Shown here: positions 8,717 through 16,890 of the stretch, one piece after another
Numbering within the stretch: the stretch's first letter is position 1
How the letters are laid out: every line of letters begins with the position of its first letter
Assembly: GCF_002735705.1 (NCBI RefSeq)
Contig: NZ_PDZL01000015.1
Coordinates: 62,001 to 126,000, forward strand
DNA: 64,000 nt
DNA from: Janthinobacterium sp. BJB426
Lineage (GTDB): Bacteria; Pseudomonadota; Gammaproteobacteria; Burkholderiales; Burkholderiaceae_D
Direction of reading: 5' to 3'
Made by a program: the position numbers and the translations under genes
Notes under the pieces: model-generated
The model's input: the letters and a program-made list of their open reading frames with translations, nothing else
The model's database searches: none
What the model was told of the DNA's origin: nothing

Positions 8717-9292
8717 ATGGCAATCAGTCTGCAAAAAGGCGGCAACGTCAACCTGAGCAAGGAAGCCCCTGGCATTTCGAAGATGATCATCGGCCTGGGC
8801 TGGGATGCCCGCGCCACCGATGGCGCCGCGTTCGATATCGACGGTTCCGTCTTCCTGTTGAAGGCCGACGGCAAGGTTCGCGCCGACGTCGACATGATTT
8901 TCTATAACAACCTGAAGTCGAGCGACGGCTCCGTCACCCACTCGGGCGACAACACCACCGGCGCCGGCGATGGCGATGATGAAACCGTCATCGTCGACCT
9001 GGCCACGGTGCCGGCCGAGATCGACAAGATCGCCGTCTGCGTGACGATACACGATGCCGAAGCGCGCAAGCAAAACTTTGGTATGGTATCGAAGGCGTAC
9101 GTACGCTGCGTGAATGCCAACGGCAACACGGAAATCGCCCGCTTCGACCTGTCGGAAGACGGTTCGGCGGAAACGGCCATGGTCTTCGGTGAAATCTACC
9201 GCAATGGCGCCGATTGGAAATTCAAGGCCATCGGCCAGGGCTACAAGGGCGGTTTAGGTCCTTTGGCTGCCTCGTTCGGCGTCGGCGTATAA
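8717..9292 (+). CDS. TerD family protein (first copy)
   Basis: Cytosolic calcium-binding beta-sandwich protein of 191 residues. It shows the full TerD signature: GLGWDAR near residue 25, the acidic Ca2+ loop in SDGSVTHSGDNTTGAGDGDDE (split here: DGSVTHSGDN, then GAGDGDDE), and the closing IYRNGADWKFKAIGQGY. The ribosome site AGGAGA precedes the ATG. TerD proteins accompany tellurite, phage, colicin and general stress phenotypes, but the family function is not settled. Core ter genes (terA, terB, terC) are absent from this window, so tellurite resistance should not be inferred from this gene alone. Confidence 0.92.
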   Translation: MAISLQKGGNVNLSKEAPGISKMIIGLGWDARATDGAAFDIDGSVFLLKADGKVRADVDMIFYNNLKSSDGSVTHSGDNTTGAGDGDDETVIVDLATVPAEIDKIAVCVTIHDAEARKQNFGMVSKAYVRCVNANGNTEIARFDLSEDGSAETAMVFGEIYRNGADWKFKAIGQGYKGGLGPLAASFGVGV

Positions 9293-9364
9293 GTTGTAAA
9301 CAGTCAAGGCGGTTCGCGGTGCGGGCCGCCCCCATCATTACCGAGTTGAGGAAGGAACAGTCAG

Positions 9365-10060
9365 ATGCCAGTGTTTACTATTACCGGGGACGTCGACCCG
9401 TTCCTGCATGTGTCGCTTGCCAAGGGCGAGAAGATTTATTGCGAATCCAATGCGATGGTGATGATGGAAACCAATCTTGAGCTGAAAGGCAAGATGACGG
9501 GCGGCATAGGCGCCGCGCTGATGCGCACCTTTGCCAACGGGGAATCGTTCTTTCAGCAGCATATCGAGGCCATGCGGGGCGACGGCGATTGTCTGCTGTC
9601 ACCCACCTTGCCCGGCGCGATGCGGGTGCTCGAGGTTGGCGCCCAGCAATACATGATCAGCGACGGCGCCTTCGTGGCAGCCAGTGCCGGCGTGGAATTG
9701 AAGGTGCGCACGCAAAGCCTTGGCAATGCGCTGTTTGCCCAGAGCGGTGGTTTTTTCATCACCGAGACGGCAGGCAGCGGCCAGTTGGCGGTGTCCGGTT
9801 TTGGCGCGATGTCGATACTGGAAGTGACGCCTGGCAAGGACGTGGTGATCGATAACTCGCATGTCGTGTGCTGGGATAACCGCCTGCAATACGAAATTTC
9901 CATGACGACCGGCAGCAGCGGCGGCTTTCTGGGCAATTTGATCAATAGCCAGACCAGCGGCGAAGGCATGGTGCTGAAGTTTTCAGGCACGGGAAAAATC
10001 CTCGTGTGCTCGCGCAACCGCGCGGCCTTCCTCGCCTGGACCCAAAGCAAGCCGGCGTAA
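9365..10060 (+). CDS. AIM24 family protein (TIGR00266-like)
   Basis: A 231-residue beta-rich protein with no signal peptide or membrane helix. FTITGDVDPFLHVSLAKGE at the start, ESNAMVMME, then GGIGAALMR and GESFF give the AIM24/TIGR00266 pattern, and the C-terminal half repeats the fold (GGFFITETAGSG). Bacterial AIM24 proteins are of unknown biochemical function and often sit beside TerD genes, as here between two of them. The ATG has a good upstream GAGGAAGGAA. The gene lies 72 bp after the first terD-like gene and 33 bp before the second. Confidence 0.85.
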   Translation: MPVFTITGDVDPFLHVSLAKGEKIYCESNAMVMMETNLELKGKMTGGIGAALMRTFANGESFFQQHIEAMRGDGDCLLSPTLPGAMRVLEVGAQQYMISDGAFVAASAGVELKVRTQSLGNALFAQSGGFFITETAGSGQLAVSGFGAMSILEVTPGKDVVIDNSHVVCWDNRLQYEISMTTGSSGGFLGNLINSQTSGEGMVLKFSGTGKILVCSRNRAAFLAWTQSKPA

Positions 10061-10093
10061 TCAAGCAGTAAAAACTTAACAGGAGCTATGCGT

Positions 10094-10675
10094 ATGTCTG
10101 TCAATTTGAGCAAAGGCCAGAAGATTTCTCTGGACAAAGAAGCTGGTACCACCCTGACCCGTATCACCATGGGCCTGGGCTGGGATGCGGCCAAGACCAA
10201 GGGTTTCCTCGGTTTCGGTTCGAAGACGGAAGCCGTCGACCTGGATGCGTCGTGCGTCATGTTCGATGAGAACAAGAGCACGTCCGATATCGTCTGGTTC
10301 CGCCAGCTGAAAAGCAAGGACGGCAGCGTCAATCACACGGGCGACAACCGCACGGGCGCGGGCGATGGCGACGACGAACAGATCAATGTCGATCTGTCGA
10401 AAGTGCCGGCGAACGTGAAAAGCCTCGTCTTCACCGTCAACAGCTTTACTGGCCAGAACTTCTCGCAGGTGGAAAACGCTTATTGCCGCATCTTGAATGC
10501 CAGCAATAACCAGGAAGTCGCGCGTTTCAACCTGTCTGTGCAAGGTTCCCACACGGCACAGATCATGGCCAAGCTGTACCGCCATAACGGCGAATGGAAG
10601 ATGCACGCCATCGGAGAAAACGGCAACGGTCGCACGTTTGACGACTTGATGCCGCAAATCTCCGTGCATCTATAA
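10094..10675 (+). CDS. TerD family protein (second copy, TerZ-like)
   Basis: Second TerD-fold protein of 193 residues, with the same calcium loop (DGSVNHTGDNRTGAGDGDDE split as DGSVNHTGDN and GAGDGDDE). It diverges from the first copy in the C-terminal half: FTVNSFTGQNFSQVENAYCRI and an ending RTFDDLMPQISVHL, features closer to TerZ/TerX than TerD/TerE. Start choice: an ATG at 10088 is only two bases after the AGGAG, whereas the ATG at 10094 is eight bases away and gives the conserved MSVNLSKGQ start, so I use 10094. The two divergent paralogues may form a hetero-oligomeric Ca2+-dependent surface (inference). Confidence 0.92.
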   Translation: MSVNLSKGQKISLDKEAGTTLTRITMGLGWDAAKTKGFLGFGSKTEAVDLDASCVMFDENKSTSDIVWFRQLKSKDGSVNHTGDNRTGAGDGDDEQINVDLSKVPANVKSLVFTVNSFTGQNFSQVENAYCRILNASNNQEVARFNLSVQGSHTAQIMAKLYRHNGEWKMHAIGENGNGRTFDDLMPQISVHL

Positions 10676-10676
10676 G

Positions 10677-10731
10677 GAGCAGTACGCAGCGGGCGGGGGA
10701 CGGACCGGATACCGGCCCTTGTCCGCTGCTC
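10677..10731 (+). other. Long hairpin between terZ-like and yqaE-like genes
   Basis: GCAGCGG near the left end pairs with CCGCTGC at the right end, with an inner ACCGG/CCGGC-type stem around the loop ATAC. It begins at the stop of the TerZ-like gene and ends just before the ribosome site of the small membrane gene. No U-run is present; it may tune read-through or protect the upstream mRNA. Confidence 0.4.
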
Positions 10732-10754
10732 TATATTTAGGAGAGTATGTCGTG

Positions 10755-10973
10755 ATGCGATTGCTGATAGCCTTGCTACTTCCGTGTCTCACGTTTTTCA
10801 TGCTGGGGCGCCCGCTGGCCGGTGCCGCCGCCTTGATCTTGCAGTGCACTGTGATCGGCTGGGCGCCGGCGGCCCTGTGGGCCCTGTACACGGTAAACCA
10901 GCATAAAACGGAGCAGGAACTGGAAGGGGCGTTAAGCCGCAGCTACATGCGCAGGCGTAGTCGGTTGATCTAG
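10755..10973 (+). CDS. YqaE/Pmp3 family small membrane protein
   Basis: Small two-helix membrane protein of 72 residues: MRLLIALLLPCLTFFMLGR, a Gly/Ala hinge, AALILQCTVIGWAPAALWAL, then a charged tail. This is the layout of the Pmp3/YqaE proteolipid family, which is stress-linked in bacteria and yeast. The ATG at 10755 is 9-10 bases after AGGAGAG (10739-10745); the GTG one codon earlier is a less likely start. It closes the DUF475/TerD module. Its stop codon lies inside a perfect 20-bp palindrome, and a terminator follows. Confidence 0.75.
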   Translation: MRLLIALLLPCLTFFMLGRPLAGAAALILQCTVIGWAPAALWALYTVNQHKTEQELEGALSRSYMRRRSRLI

Positions 10974-10981
10974 ATCAACCG
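10962..10981. repeat. Perfect 20-bp palindrome over the yqaE stop codon
   Basis: CGGTTGATCTAGATCAACCG is self-complementary over all 20 bases and includes the TAG stop (10971-10973). Its core TTGAT-CTAG-ATCAA is identical to the FNR/ANR consensus (TTGAT-N4-ATCAA), but the position between converging genes suggests RNA structure or chance rather than a promoter site. Confidence 0.7.
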
Positions 10982-11004
10982 GGCGCTTGGAATCCTTGCG
11001 CTAA

Positions 11005-11036
11005 AGCCTGCACGAGCGATCGTGCGGGCTTTTTTG
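11005..11036 (+). terminator. Rho-independent terminator after the TerD module
   Basis: AGCCTGCACGA - GCGA loop - TCGTGCGGGCT followed by T6 on the plus strand. One mismatch pair lies in an 11-bp stem. It sits between the yqaE-like gene and the convergent patatin gene. Confidence 0.88.
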
Positions 11037-11043
11037 TGGGCGC

Positions 11044-12696
11044 TCACTTCTTGCAGCGTATCGGCACGTTCACGGAATTGCCGTCCGAACTCAGGTTGCG
11101 GTACTGCAAATCTTCGCTTTCGATGGCAAAGCGGGGCACGGCGTGGACATAGCGCTGCTTGCAGACGGTGTCGTCATTGATCAGCTGGCCCGCCAGCATG
11201 TAGTCGCACAGGGCGAAGCGCGACTCCTCGTCGTCGAGGATCAGCACGCGCGCGGCGCTGTACAGGGCCGATTGCAAGACTTCCGGGCTGCAATTTTCCG
11301 GGCCCGTCAGCTTCAGATGGGTTTTCGTTTGCGTGGCCAGGCGTTGCAGCTTGACGAGGGCGGCGCGCTCTTCCTTGCGGGCACTGTCGACGTGCACGTC
11401 TTCGCTGGCCAGGCGCAGCGCCAGCGAGGCGATCTGGTCGATGGAGATATGCCAGGCAAAGCCTTCCAGCCGCGTGCGGATCTGGCCCGGCAAGGGATCG
11501 GCCGCATCGACTTCGCAGCGGTACAGGCCCAGGTGGGGGCGGCACAGCACGGGGATGGCAAAGGCCGAGGTGCGCTTGCCCTTGACGAATTTTTGGCTCA
11601 GGTCGCCAAAGCTTTCATGCGTGATGGTATCGAAGCGGGCTTGCCCGAAGCCCATCTTGACGAGGTTTTCCTTGCGCTGGCGCGAAAACAGGGCGTCGAC
11701 GGCGTCGTAGATATTCTTGTTGAAGATGCGGTCCAGCGGCTGGCGCTCGTCCGACATCTTTTCGAACACGGCGCTGGAATTGGGCGCGTTGGCATCGATG
11801 GAAAGGAGGATGAAGGGCTTGCTGTTCAGGCGCGGTGGCACGACGGCCATGTCGTTGCCGTACAGCTGCGTCAGGGCCACGTCCCACAGGGTTTCCACGC
11901 CCAGATTGTCGGCCGCACCGCCGTCAAACAGGTGGACATACGACGGCGATTCGCGCGACTCGGAACCGAGTTCCGGCACGAAACTGTTTTTCGGACGGAA
12001 ACGCTCGAAGGTGACGGAATCGAACACGCCGGGAAAGGCGGCCGAGGTGGCTACGGCCGTCGCCAGGCGGATATCCTGGATCGGTGAATGCAGGGTGCTG
12101 TAGAAATACTCGTAGGAAAACACCACGCGCTTGCCGCCATCGGTGGCGTCCGTCGCGTTGGCCAGGAAGATGGGGCCGTCGTGCGGCAAGTCCTGGTAGG
12201 TTTTCTTGTCGTACAGCACATCGTCCAGCACGTCAGACAGGAACGAGGTGCGTGTCTTGTTCGTCAACAACATCGTCGTCAGGTTGGCCGGTTTCAAGAT
12301 GGTCTGGCCAAAGAAATCCGTTTTCAGCTTGCTGCGCAGCAAGGGCCAGTCCGTCTGCCTGCCATGCAGCGCATAGTAGCCGCCCGCGATGGCGCCGCCC
12401 GACACGCCGGAAATGGCCGAGGCGCCGCTGACGAGGCCGAACTGTTCCAGCTGTTCCAGCGAAGCGGCCGAGAAATTCGCGGCGCGGCTGCCCCCGCCGG
12501 ACAGGGCGATGCCGATGAAATGGTCGTTGGGCATGGGGTTCTGGATGCGCGCCTTGGGCGCGTCGATGCGCAGGCGCGGGGTTTCCTGCACGGTAAATGT
12601 GCGGTTTTCGACGCCGCTGTTGGGGCGCAGGGCGAGTACCGTGCAGCCGCTCAGCAGGGCAACGAGGATACATGGGACAAACAAGCGTGGATTCAT
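11044..12696 (-). CDS. Patatin-like phospholipase lipoprotein
   Basis: Predicted secreted lipid hydrolase of 550 residues. The N-terminus is a lipoprotein signal (lipobox LLSGC), so the protein is anchored to a membrane facing the periplasm or exterior. The patatin core is complete: oxyanion-hole loop SGGGSRAANF, nucleophile elbow GVSGG (GxSxG) and the DGG of the Ser-Asp dyad in FDGGAADNLG. A C-terminal extension of about 200 residues has no feature I recognise. The start is the ATG at 12696; an upstream in-frame start would put 24 residues before the signal peptide. The gene is downstream of and on the same strand as the ABC-protease fusion, separated by 72 bp. Confidence 0.88.
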   Translation of the reverse strand: MNPRLFVPCILVALLSGCTVLALRPNSGVENRTFTVQETPRLRIDAPKARIQNPMPNDHFIGIALSGGGSRAANFSAASLEQLEQFGLVSGASAISGVSGGAIAGGYYALHGRQTDWPLLRSKLKTDFFGQTILKPANLTTMLLTNKTRTSFLSDVLDDVLYDKKTYQDLPHDGPIFLANATDATDGGKRVVFSYEYFYSTLHSPIQDIRLATAVATSAAFPGVFDSVTFERFRPKNSFVPELGSESRESPSYVHLFDGGAADNLGVETLWDVALTQLYGNDMAVVPPRLNSKPFILLSIDANAPNSSAVFEKMSDERQPLDRIFNKNIYDAVDALFSRQRKENLVKMGFGQARFDTITHESFGDLSQKFVKGKRTSAFAIPVLCRPHLGLYRCEVDAADPLPGQIRTRLEGFAWHISIDQIASLALRLASEDVHVDSARKEERAALVKLQRLATQTKTHLKLTGPENCSPEVLQSALYSAARVLILDDEESRFALCDYMLAGQLINDDTVCKQRYVHAVPRFAIESEDLQYRNLSSDGNSVNVPIRCKK

Positions 12697-12768
12697 GCGT
12701 GATCTGTGCGTAGTCAGGGGTTGGGATACGGACGGAAACGTGTGCGATTCTAGCAAACCCGGCAACAA

Positions 12769-15090
12769 TCACCTATTCAGCTGGTAGCCGAGCATGGCAG
12801 CGTTGTAGAGCACGTGCGCGAGCATGGGGGCCAGCAGCGCGCCGCTGCGCTCGTAGGCATGGCCCGTGCACAGGCCCAGCGCGAAGACGGGCAGCATGGC
12901 GGCCGGTGGATGCACGAGGGCAAACAGCGCGGCAGCGATGCCGATCGCCTGCCAGGCCGGCAGAGAACGGCGCAAACCGCCCTGCAGCAAGCCGCGGAAG
13001 AGGAATTCCTCGCACAGGGGCGCGGCCAGCATGCCCAGGGCCAGCAGCCACAGTCCGTCGCTATTGATCTGCATCAATGTTGAAGCGCTTGGCTGCAACA
13101 GGGCCGCGTAACCGATGCCGAACAGCGCCGCGGCACAGGCGCCCGCGATTCCCCGGCGCCACGGCTGGCGGCCCTGTCCGATACGCGGTACGCCGGCCGT
13201 CCCGGCGCGCCAGTAGACGAGGCGCAGCGGCGCATACGTGAGCGCGCCGGCCGCGCCGAAGGCGATGGCCAGCTGCGCCAGCGGCGTCGCATTGCTACCT
13301 TTGAGCAGGATCAAGGCCAGTGTCTGCAAGATGAAAAACAGCATGACGGCGATCAGGCCGTCCGCCGCCGTTACTCTCGCTGGCGGCGAAGCGGCGGGGT
13401 CGAGCAGGTAGGGTAGCGCATCGCGCGCCTTTTGCCACAGGGCCACGGCCAGCGCGCCCGTGAGCACGACAAACACCAGTTGCTGCACCAGGCTGCCGGC
13501 GGCCAGGGCGGCAATGTACAGGCCGGTGAGCAGCAAATACAGGTACGTATACGTGGGGCGCAGCTTTGCCGTGGTTTCCGTGGCCAGCGGATCACTGGCA
13601 AACACGCCCAGCGCCACGGCGATCAGCGCATACAAGGGGATGCCGGCCAGGGCCAGCAGCATCAGGCCCGCCGTCTGCCACGACCAGGCGGGCAGCCAGG
13701 CCAGCGCCACGCCGAACAGGATCAATGGATACAGCAGGGCCAGCACGGCCCACAGCTGCGCCTTTTGCCGCAGCGCCTGTTCGATGGAGACGGGGAACGT
13801 GTACAGCAGCCACAGCGCGCCGCCTTCCTTGTTGAGGGTCTGGAAAGCCGACATCATGAGCACATAGGTGCCGAGGAAAAAGCCGGTGGAGGCCAGCAGG
13901 ACGGGATGATCCAGCAGCGCGTGCAGGTCGCGCGCCTGGCCCGTCACCACGGCCTGGCCGCCGAGGATCAGCAGTGGCATCAGCAGGGTTTGCACGAGAA
14001 AATTGCGGTCGCGCAAGAGTAACGTCAGCTCGCGCCGCTGGATCGCCGTGCCGAGGCGCGGGCGCCACCGCTGCGTGGGCGATGGCGCCGCTGCCGGCTT
14101 GCGCGCCGCTTCGCGTTGGCCCGCGCCCACGACGCCGTGGCGCAACTGGCGGCGCAGCACGGCCATGCCCAGCAGCATCAACAACAGCGTTTGTGCCAGC
14201 AGCAGGATAGCGGGCAGCAAGGCGGCCACGCCATCGGCATTGAGCACGCGCACCAGCAGGCCCGGCGGCGTCCAGTGGCTCCAGGCGGGCATGGCGGCCG
14301 CCCAGTCATAGGCGAAGCCTCCCATGCCCATGCCGAAGGACATACCCAGATACATGGGAAACAGGCCCGCCAGCGAAATCACCGCCTGCAGGTTGCCCAG
14401 CCGGGATGGCGTGAGCGACAGGCGCAAGCCCGTGTCGACGAGGGTGCGCAGCATGGCGGCCAGGGCCAGCAGGACGAGGCTGGCGAGCAGGCCGGATAGT
14501 GGTGCAAGCCAGGCCTGGCCCGAGTACCAGGCGATCACGGTCGTACTGGGCCACAGGGCCAGCAAACCGGCCGGATTGACGAGCGTGCGTTCGAGCACGC
14601 GCGCCCACAGCAAGGTGCTTTTCTCGGCGGGCAGGGTGACCAGCCATTCCAGGTCCCAGTCCGGTTTCGACAATTCTCCCATGCCCAGCGGCAGCAGGAC
14701 GCTGACCAGCCACAACAGCGCCAGCTGCAGGGTCAGGCCACCGATCAGCACCGCGCTGAAGGGCTCCGCCATCCATTGCGCGATGACGGGGTCGAGCAGG
14801 CCGCTGCCCGTATGCAGGCTGCCGCGCGCTTGGCAGGCGGCGACCTGGTCCAGCAAACAATGCATGTTCAGTACGCTGTGGCGGGCGATGCTGCCGAAGG
14901 ACAACAGCATGGGCAGCAAGAGCAGCGCGCCCAGCAGCCAGCGTCCGCCGCGCTTGCCAGGCGTGGCGGGGCGGCTATTACTGTTTTTCTTGAAGGAAAA
15001 GCCCCGGCCGCTCACGTTGAGCAGGCGCTGCAGGCGCAAGCGGGTCAGCAGCCAGACGGCGCGCCAGGCAGTGGGCGGCGCCGCTGTCAT
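12769..15090 (-). CDS. ABC-2 type permease fused to a CPBP (CAAX-like) membrane protease
   Basis: Large membrane protein of 773 residues with two parts. Residues 1 to about 560 resemble an ABC exporter permease with a dozen hydrophobic helices, and the gene overlaps its ATPase gene. The last about 190 residues form a CPBP/Rce1-type intramembrane metalloprotease: EEFLFR with Glu694, Glu695 and Arg699, FALVHP with His727 and HVLYN with His759 and Asn763, the full set of catalytic positions. Stand-alone CPBP proteases process or protect against bacteriocin-like peptides in some bacteria. A permease-protease fusion suggests coupled cleavage and export of a peptide or lipid-modified substrate (inference). 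No precursor peptide gene was identified nearby. Confidence 0.82.
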   Translation of the reverse strand: MTAAPPTAWRAVWLLTRLRLQRLLNVSGRGFSFKKNSNSRPATPGKRGGRWLLGALLLLPMLLSFGSIARHSVLNMHCLLDQVAACQARGSLHTGSGLLDPVIAQWMAEPFSAVLIGGLTLQLALLWLVSVLLPLGMGELSKPDWDLEWLVTLPAEKSTLLWARVLERTLVNPAGLLALWPSTTVIAWYSGQAWLAPLSGLLASLVLLALAAMLRTLVDTGLRLSLTPSRLGNLQAVISLAGLFPMYLGMSFGMGMGGFAYDWAAAMPAWSHWTPPGLLVRVLNADGVAALLPAILLLAQTLLLMLLGMAVLRRQLRHGVVGAGQREAARKPAAAPSPTQRWRPRLGTAIQRRELTLLLRDRNFLVQTLLMPLLILGGQAVVTGQARDLHALLDHPVLLASTGFFLGTYVLMMSAFQTLNKEGGALWLLYTFPVSIEQALRQKAQLWAVLALLYPLILFGVALAWLPAWSWQTAGLMLLALAGIPLYALIAVALGVFASDPLATETTAKLRPTYTYLYLLLTGLYIAALAAGSLVQQLVFVVLTGALAVALWQKARDALPYLLDPAASPPARVTAADGLIAVMLFFILQTLALILLKGSNATPLAQLAIAFGAAGALTYAPLRLVYWRAGTAGVPRIGQGRQPWRRGIAGACAAALFGIGYAALLQPSASTLMQINSDGLWLLALGMLAAPLCEEFLFRGLLQGGLRRSLPAWQAIGIAAALFALVHPPAAMLPVFALGLCTGHAYERSGALLAPMLAHVLYNAAMLGYQLNR

Positions 15091-15812
15091 GTGGTTTCAT
15101 CGGTGAGTTGCAAGAAGAGCTCTTCCAGGCTGCCATCGCTGGACAGTTGCTGGCGGATATCGTCCAGGCTGCCTGTGGCCACCAGAGCGCCACGGTGGAT
15201 GATGGCGACCCGGCTGCACAGCTTTTGCGCCATGTCGAGCAAATGCGTGGACACAAAGATCGTGGTGCCGGCGGCGGCGCGGCGCAGCAGGCGTTCCTGC
15301 ACGTCGCGCGAAGCTCGCGGGTCGAGGCCGTTGATCGGTTCATCGAGGATCAGCACGGCCGGATCGTGGATCAGCGCGCACGCCAGCCCCAGTTTCTTCT
15401 TCATGCCCAGCGAGTAATTGACGGCGAAATCCTCGCTCGCCTCGTCCAGGCCGAATTCCGTCAGCAGGCGAGCGGCGCGGGCGGCCGCTTCCGTGCGCGA
15501 AAAACCATGCATTTCGGCCACGAATTGCAGGATTTCACGACCCCGCAAATAGTCGTAAAAGATGGGGGTGTCGGGCAGGTAGCCCACCTTGCGCTTGACG
15601 GCGGCGCCATCGCGCTGGCAATCGAGGCCATCGACCAGCACGCGGCCGGCGCTGGGCACGAGGATGCCCATCAGCATGCGGATGGTGGTGGTCTTGCCGG
15701 CCCCGTTCGGGCCCAGGAAGCCGAAGACTTCACCTTTTCCCACTTGCAAGGTCAGCGGCTTGACGGCCTCGAACGTGCCGTACTGTTTGGACAAACCTTC
15801 GAAGGCAATCAT
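15087..15812 (-). CDS. ABC transporter ATP-binding protein
   Basis: Nucleotide-binding subunit of 241 residues with Walker A GPNGAGKTTT (about 36-45), signature region NYSLGMKKKLGLA, Walker B AVLILDEP and the H-loop STHLLD. It is most like the ABC-2/drug and antibiotic export (CcmA/YxlF) ATPases. The start is the ATG at 15812 (MIAFEGLSKQYG); the longer frame would need a TTG without a ribosome site. Its stop overlaps the permease start by four bases (TCAT on the plus strand), so the ATPase and permease-protease are translationally coupled and form one exporter. Confidence 0.92.
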   Translation of the reverse strand: MIAFEGLSKQYGTFEAVKPLTLQVGKGEVFGFLGPNGAGKTTTIRMLMGILVPSAGRVLVDGLDCQRDGAAVKRKVGYLPDTPIFYDYLRGREILQFVAEMHGFSRTEAAARAARLLTEFGLDEASEDFAVNYSLGMKKKLGLACALIHDPAVLILDEPINGLDPRASRDVQERLLRRAAAGTTIFVSTHLLDMAQKLCSRVAIIHRGALVATGSLDDIRQQLSSDGSLEELFLQLTDETT

Positions 15813-15901
15813 CGTGCATCCCAAAAAAGATAGCGTGCAGGATGATAGCCGGATATAGCGCCGCCAGAGCGCTACTGGGTGGCGTAACTTAGTGGCTTAA
15901 C

Positions 15902-16765
15902 TTAATGTCGCAACATCACGCCGATGGCAATGCAGGCCAGGATCGCCAGGCTCATGGCGATGCCGTAGGCTGCCATCAATAACAGCCAGCGGCAGACGGT
16001 GGCGAGTTTGCCGCTTCGATACACGCGCCACATGGCCCAGGGCAGATAGGCCAGCAGCCAGGCGCCGAGTACGAGGCGGACAATGTTGACGGGGATCAAG
16101 GTCATCAGCGCCATCGTGATGAAGGCGAAGGCATTCGTATGCAGGGCGAACAGGAAATGTTCGCCATAGCGCCGTCCGCTGCCCAGGTAGAGAATTTTCA
16201 GGAACAGGGCGAACAGCGGCATCAGGCAAAACATGGCGTACGGCGCGTAATGGTAAAAGCTGTCCACCACGAGTTTTTGTTTCTCCGCCGTGGGCAGTTG
16301 CTCAAAGTCTTGCCATTGCTGCGGCAGGGTGGGTGTCTGGCCCAGAATGCTGAGCTGCATGGGCGAGGTCGTATTTTCCGGAATGTGACGGGGGCCGTGG
16401 GCGCTCACCTGGGCTGGCTGATCGTGGACGGTGAGGAACATGTCGGGGCTGCTGAATTTGAGGATGGCAAAGAACAGGATGCTGAAGGTCAGGTAGACGC
16501 GCAGCGGCTCCACGTAACGCACGCGGCGCCCCGCGATGTATTCATTGCTCAGTGCACCCGGACGGAACAGCAGCAGGGCCAGGGTACGCCAGAGCTTGCC
16601 TTCGAGCGCCACATAATGGGCGACAAATTCATGCAGGAATTCGCGCGCGCTCGGTACGTGCAGGGTCGTTGCCTGGCCGCAGGCACTGCAGAAGTTGCCT
16701 GGCGCATCGGTATTGCAGTTATGGCAGGTGCTGGCGGGACTCGTGCTGGATGACACTGTTTTCAA
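15902..16765 (-). CDS. DUF3667-like membrane protein with N-terminal zinc ribbon
   Basis: A 287-residue protein with a short N-terminal double CxxC ribbon (CHNCNT, then CSACGQ) and about five membrane helices, the pattern of DUF3667 proteins. A soluble insert (about 120-180) separates the first helix from the later bundle. Function unknown. The start appears to be a TTG at 16765, with GGAAAGAG six bases upstream on the minus strand; no ATG lies in frame before the zinc ribbon. It lies 89 bp upstream of the ABC ATPase on the same strand and may share its transcript. Confidence 0.68.
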   Translation of the reverse strand: MKTVSSSTSPASTCHNCNTDAPGNFCSACGQATTLHVPSAREFLHEFVAHYVALEGKLWRTLALLLFRPGALSNEYIAGRRVRYVEPLRVYLTFSILFFAILKFSSPDMFLTVHDQPAQVSAHGPRHIPENTTSPMQLSILGQTPTLPQQWQDFEQLPTAEKQKLVVDSFYHYAPYAMFCLMPLFALFLKILYLGSGRRYGEHFLFALHTNAFAFITMALMTLIPVNIVRLVLGAWLLAYLPWAMWRVYRSGKLATVCRWLLLMAAYGIAMSLAILACIAIGVMLRH

Positions 16766-16890
16766 GATGAACTCTTTCCATGGCCAAAAAATGATCGCTC
16801 AAGGGCGCAGCCTATGATGAAGGAAAAGAATGGTAAAAGCACATTTTTTCTCTGTGTAGTTGCTTTCGAGATACAAAATGCCTGCGCCGT

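Noticed and set aside
8717..10675. Tellurite resistance operon
   Set aside because: Only TerD-family, DUF475 and AIM24 genes are present; terA, terB and a classical terC are missing, so a tellurite phenotype cannot be claimed.
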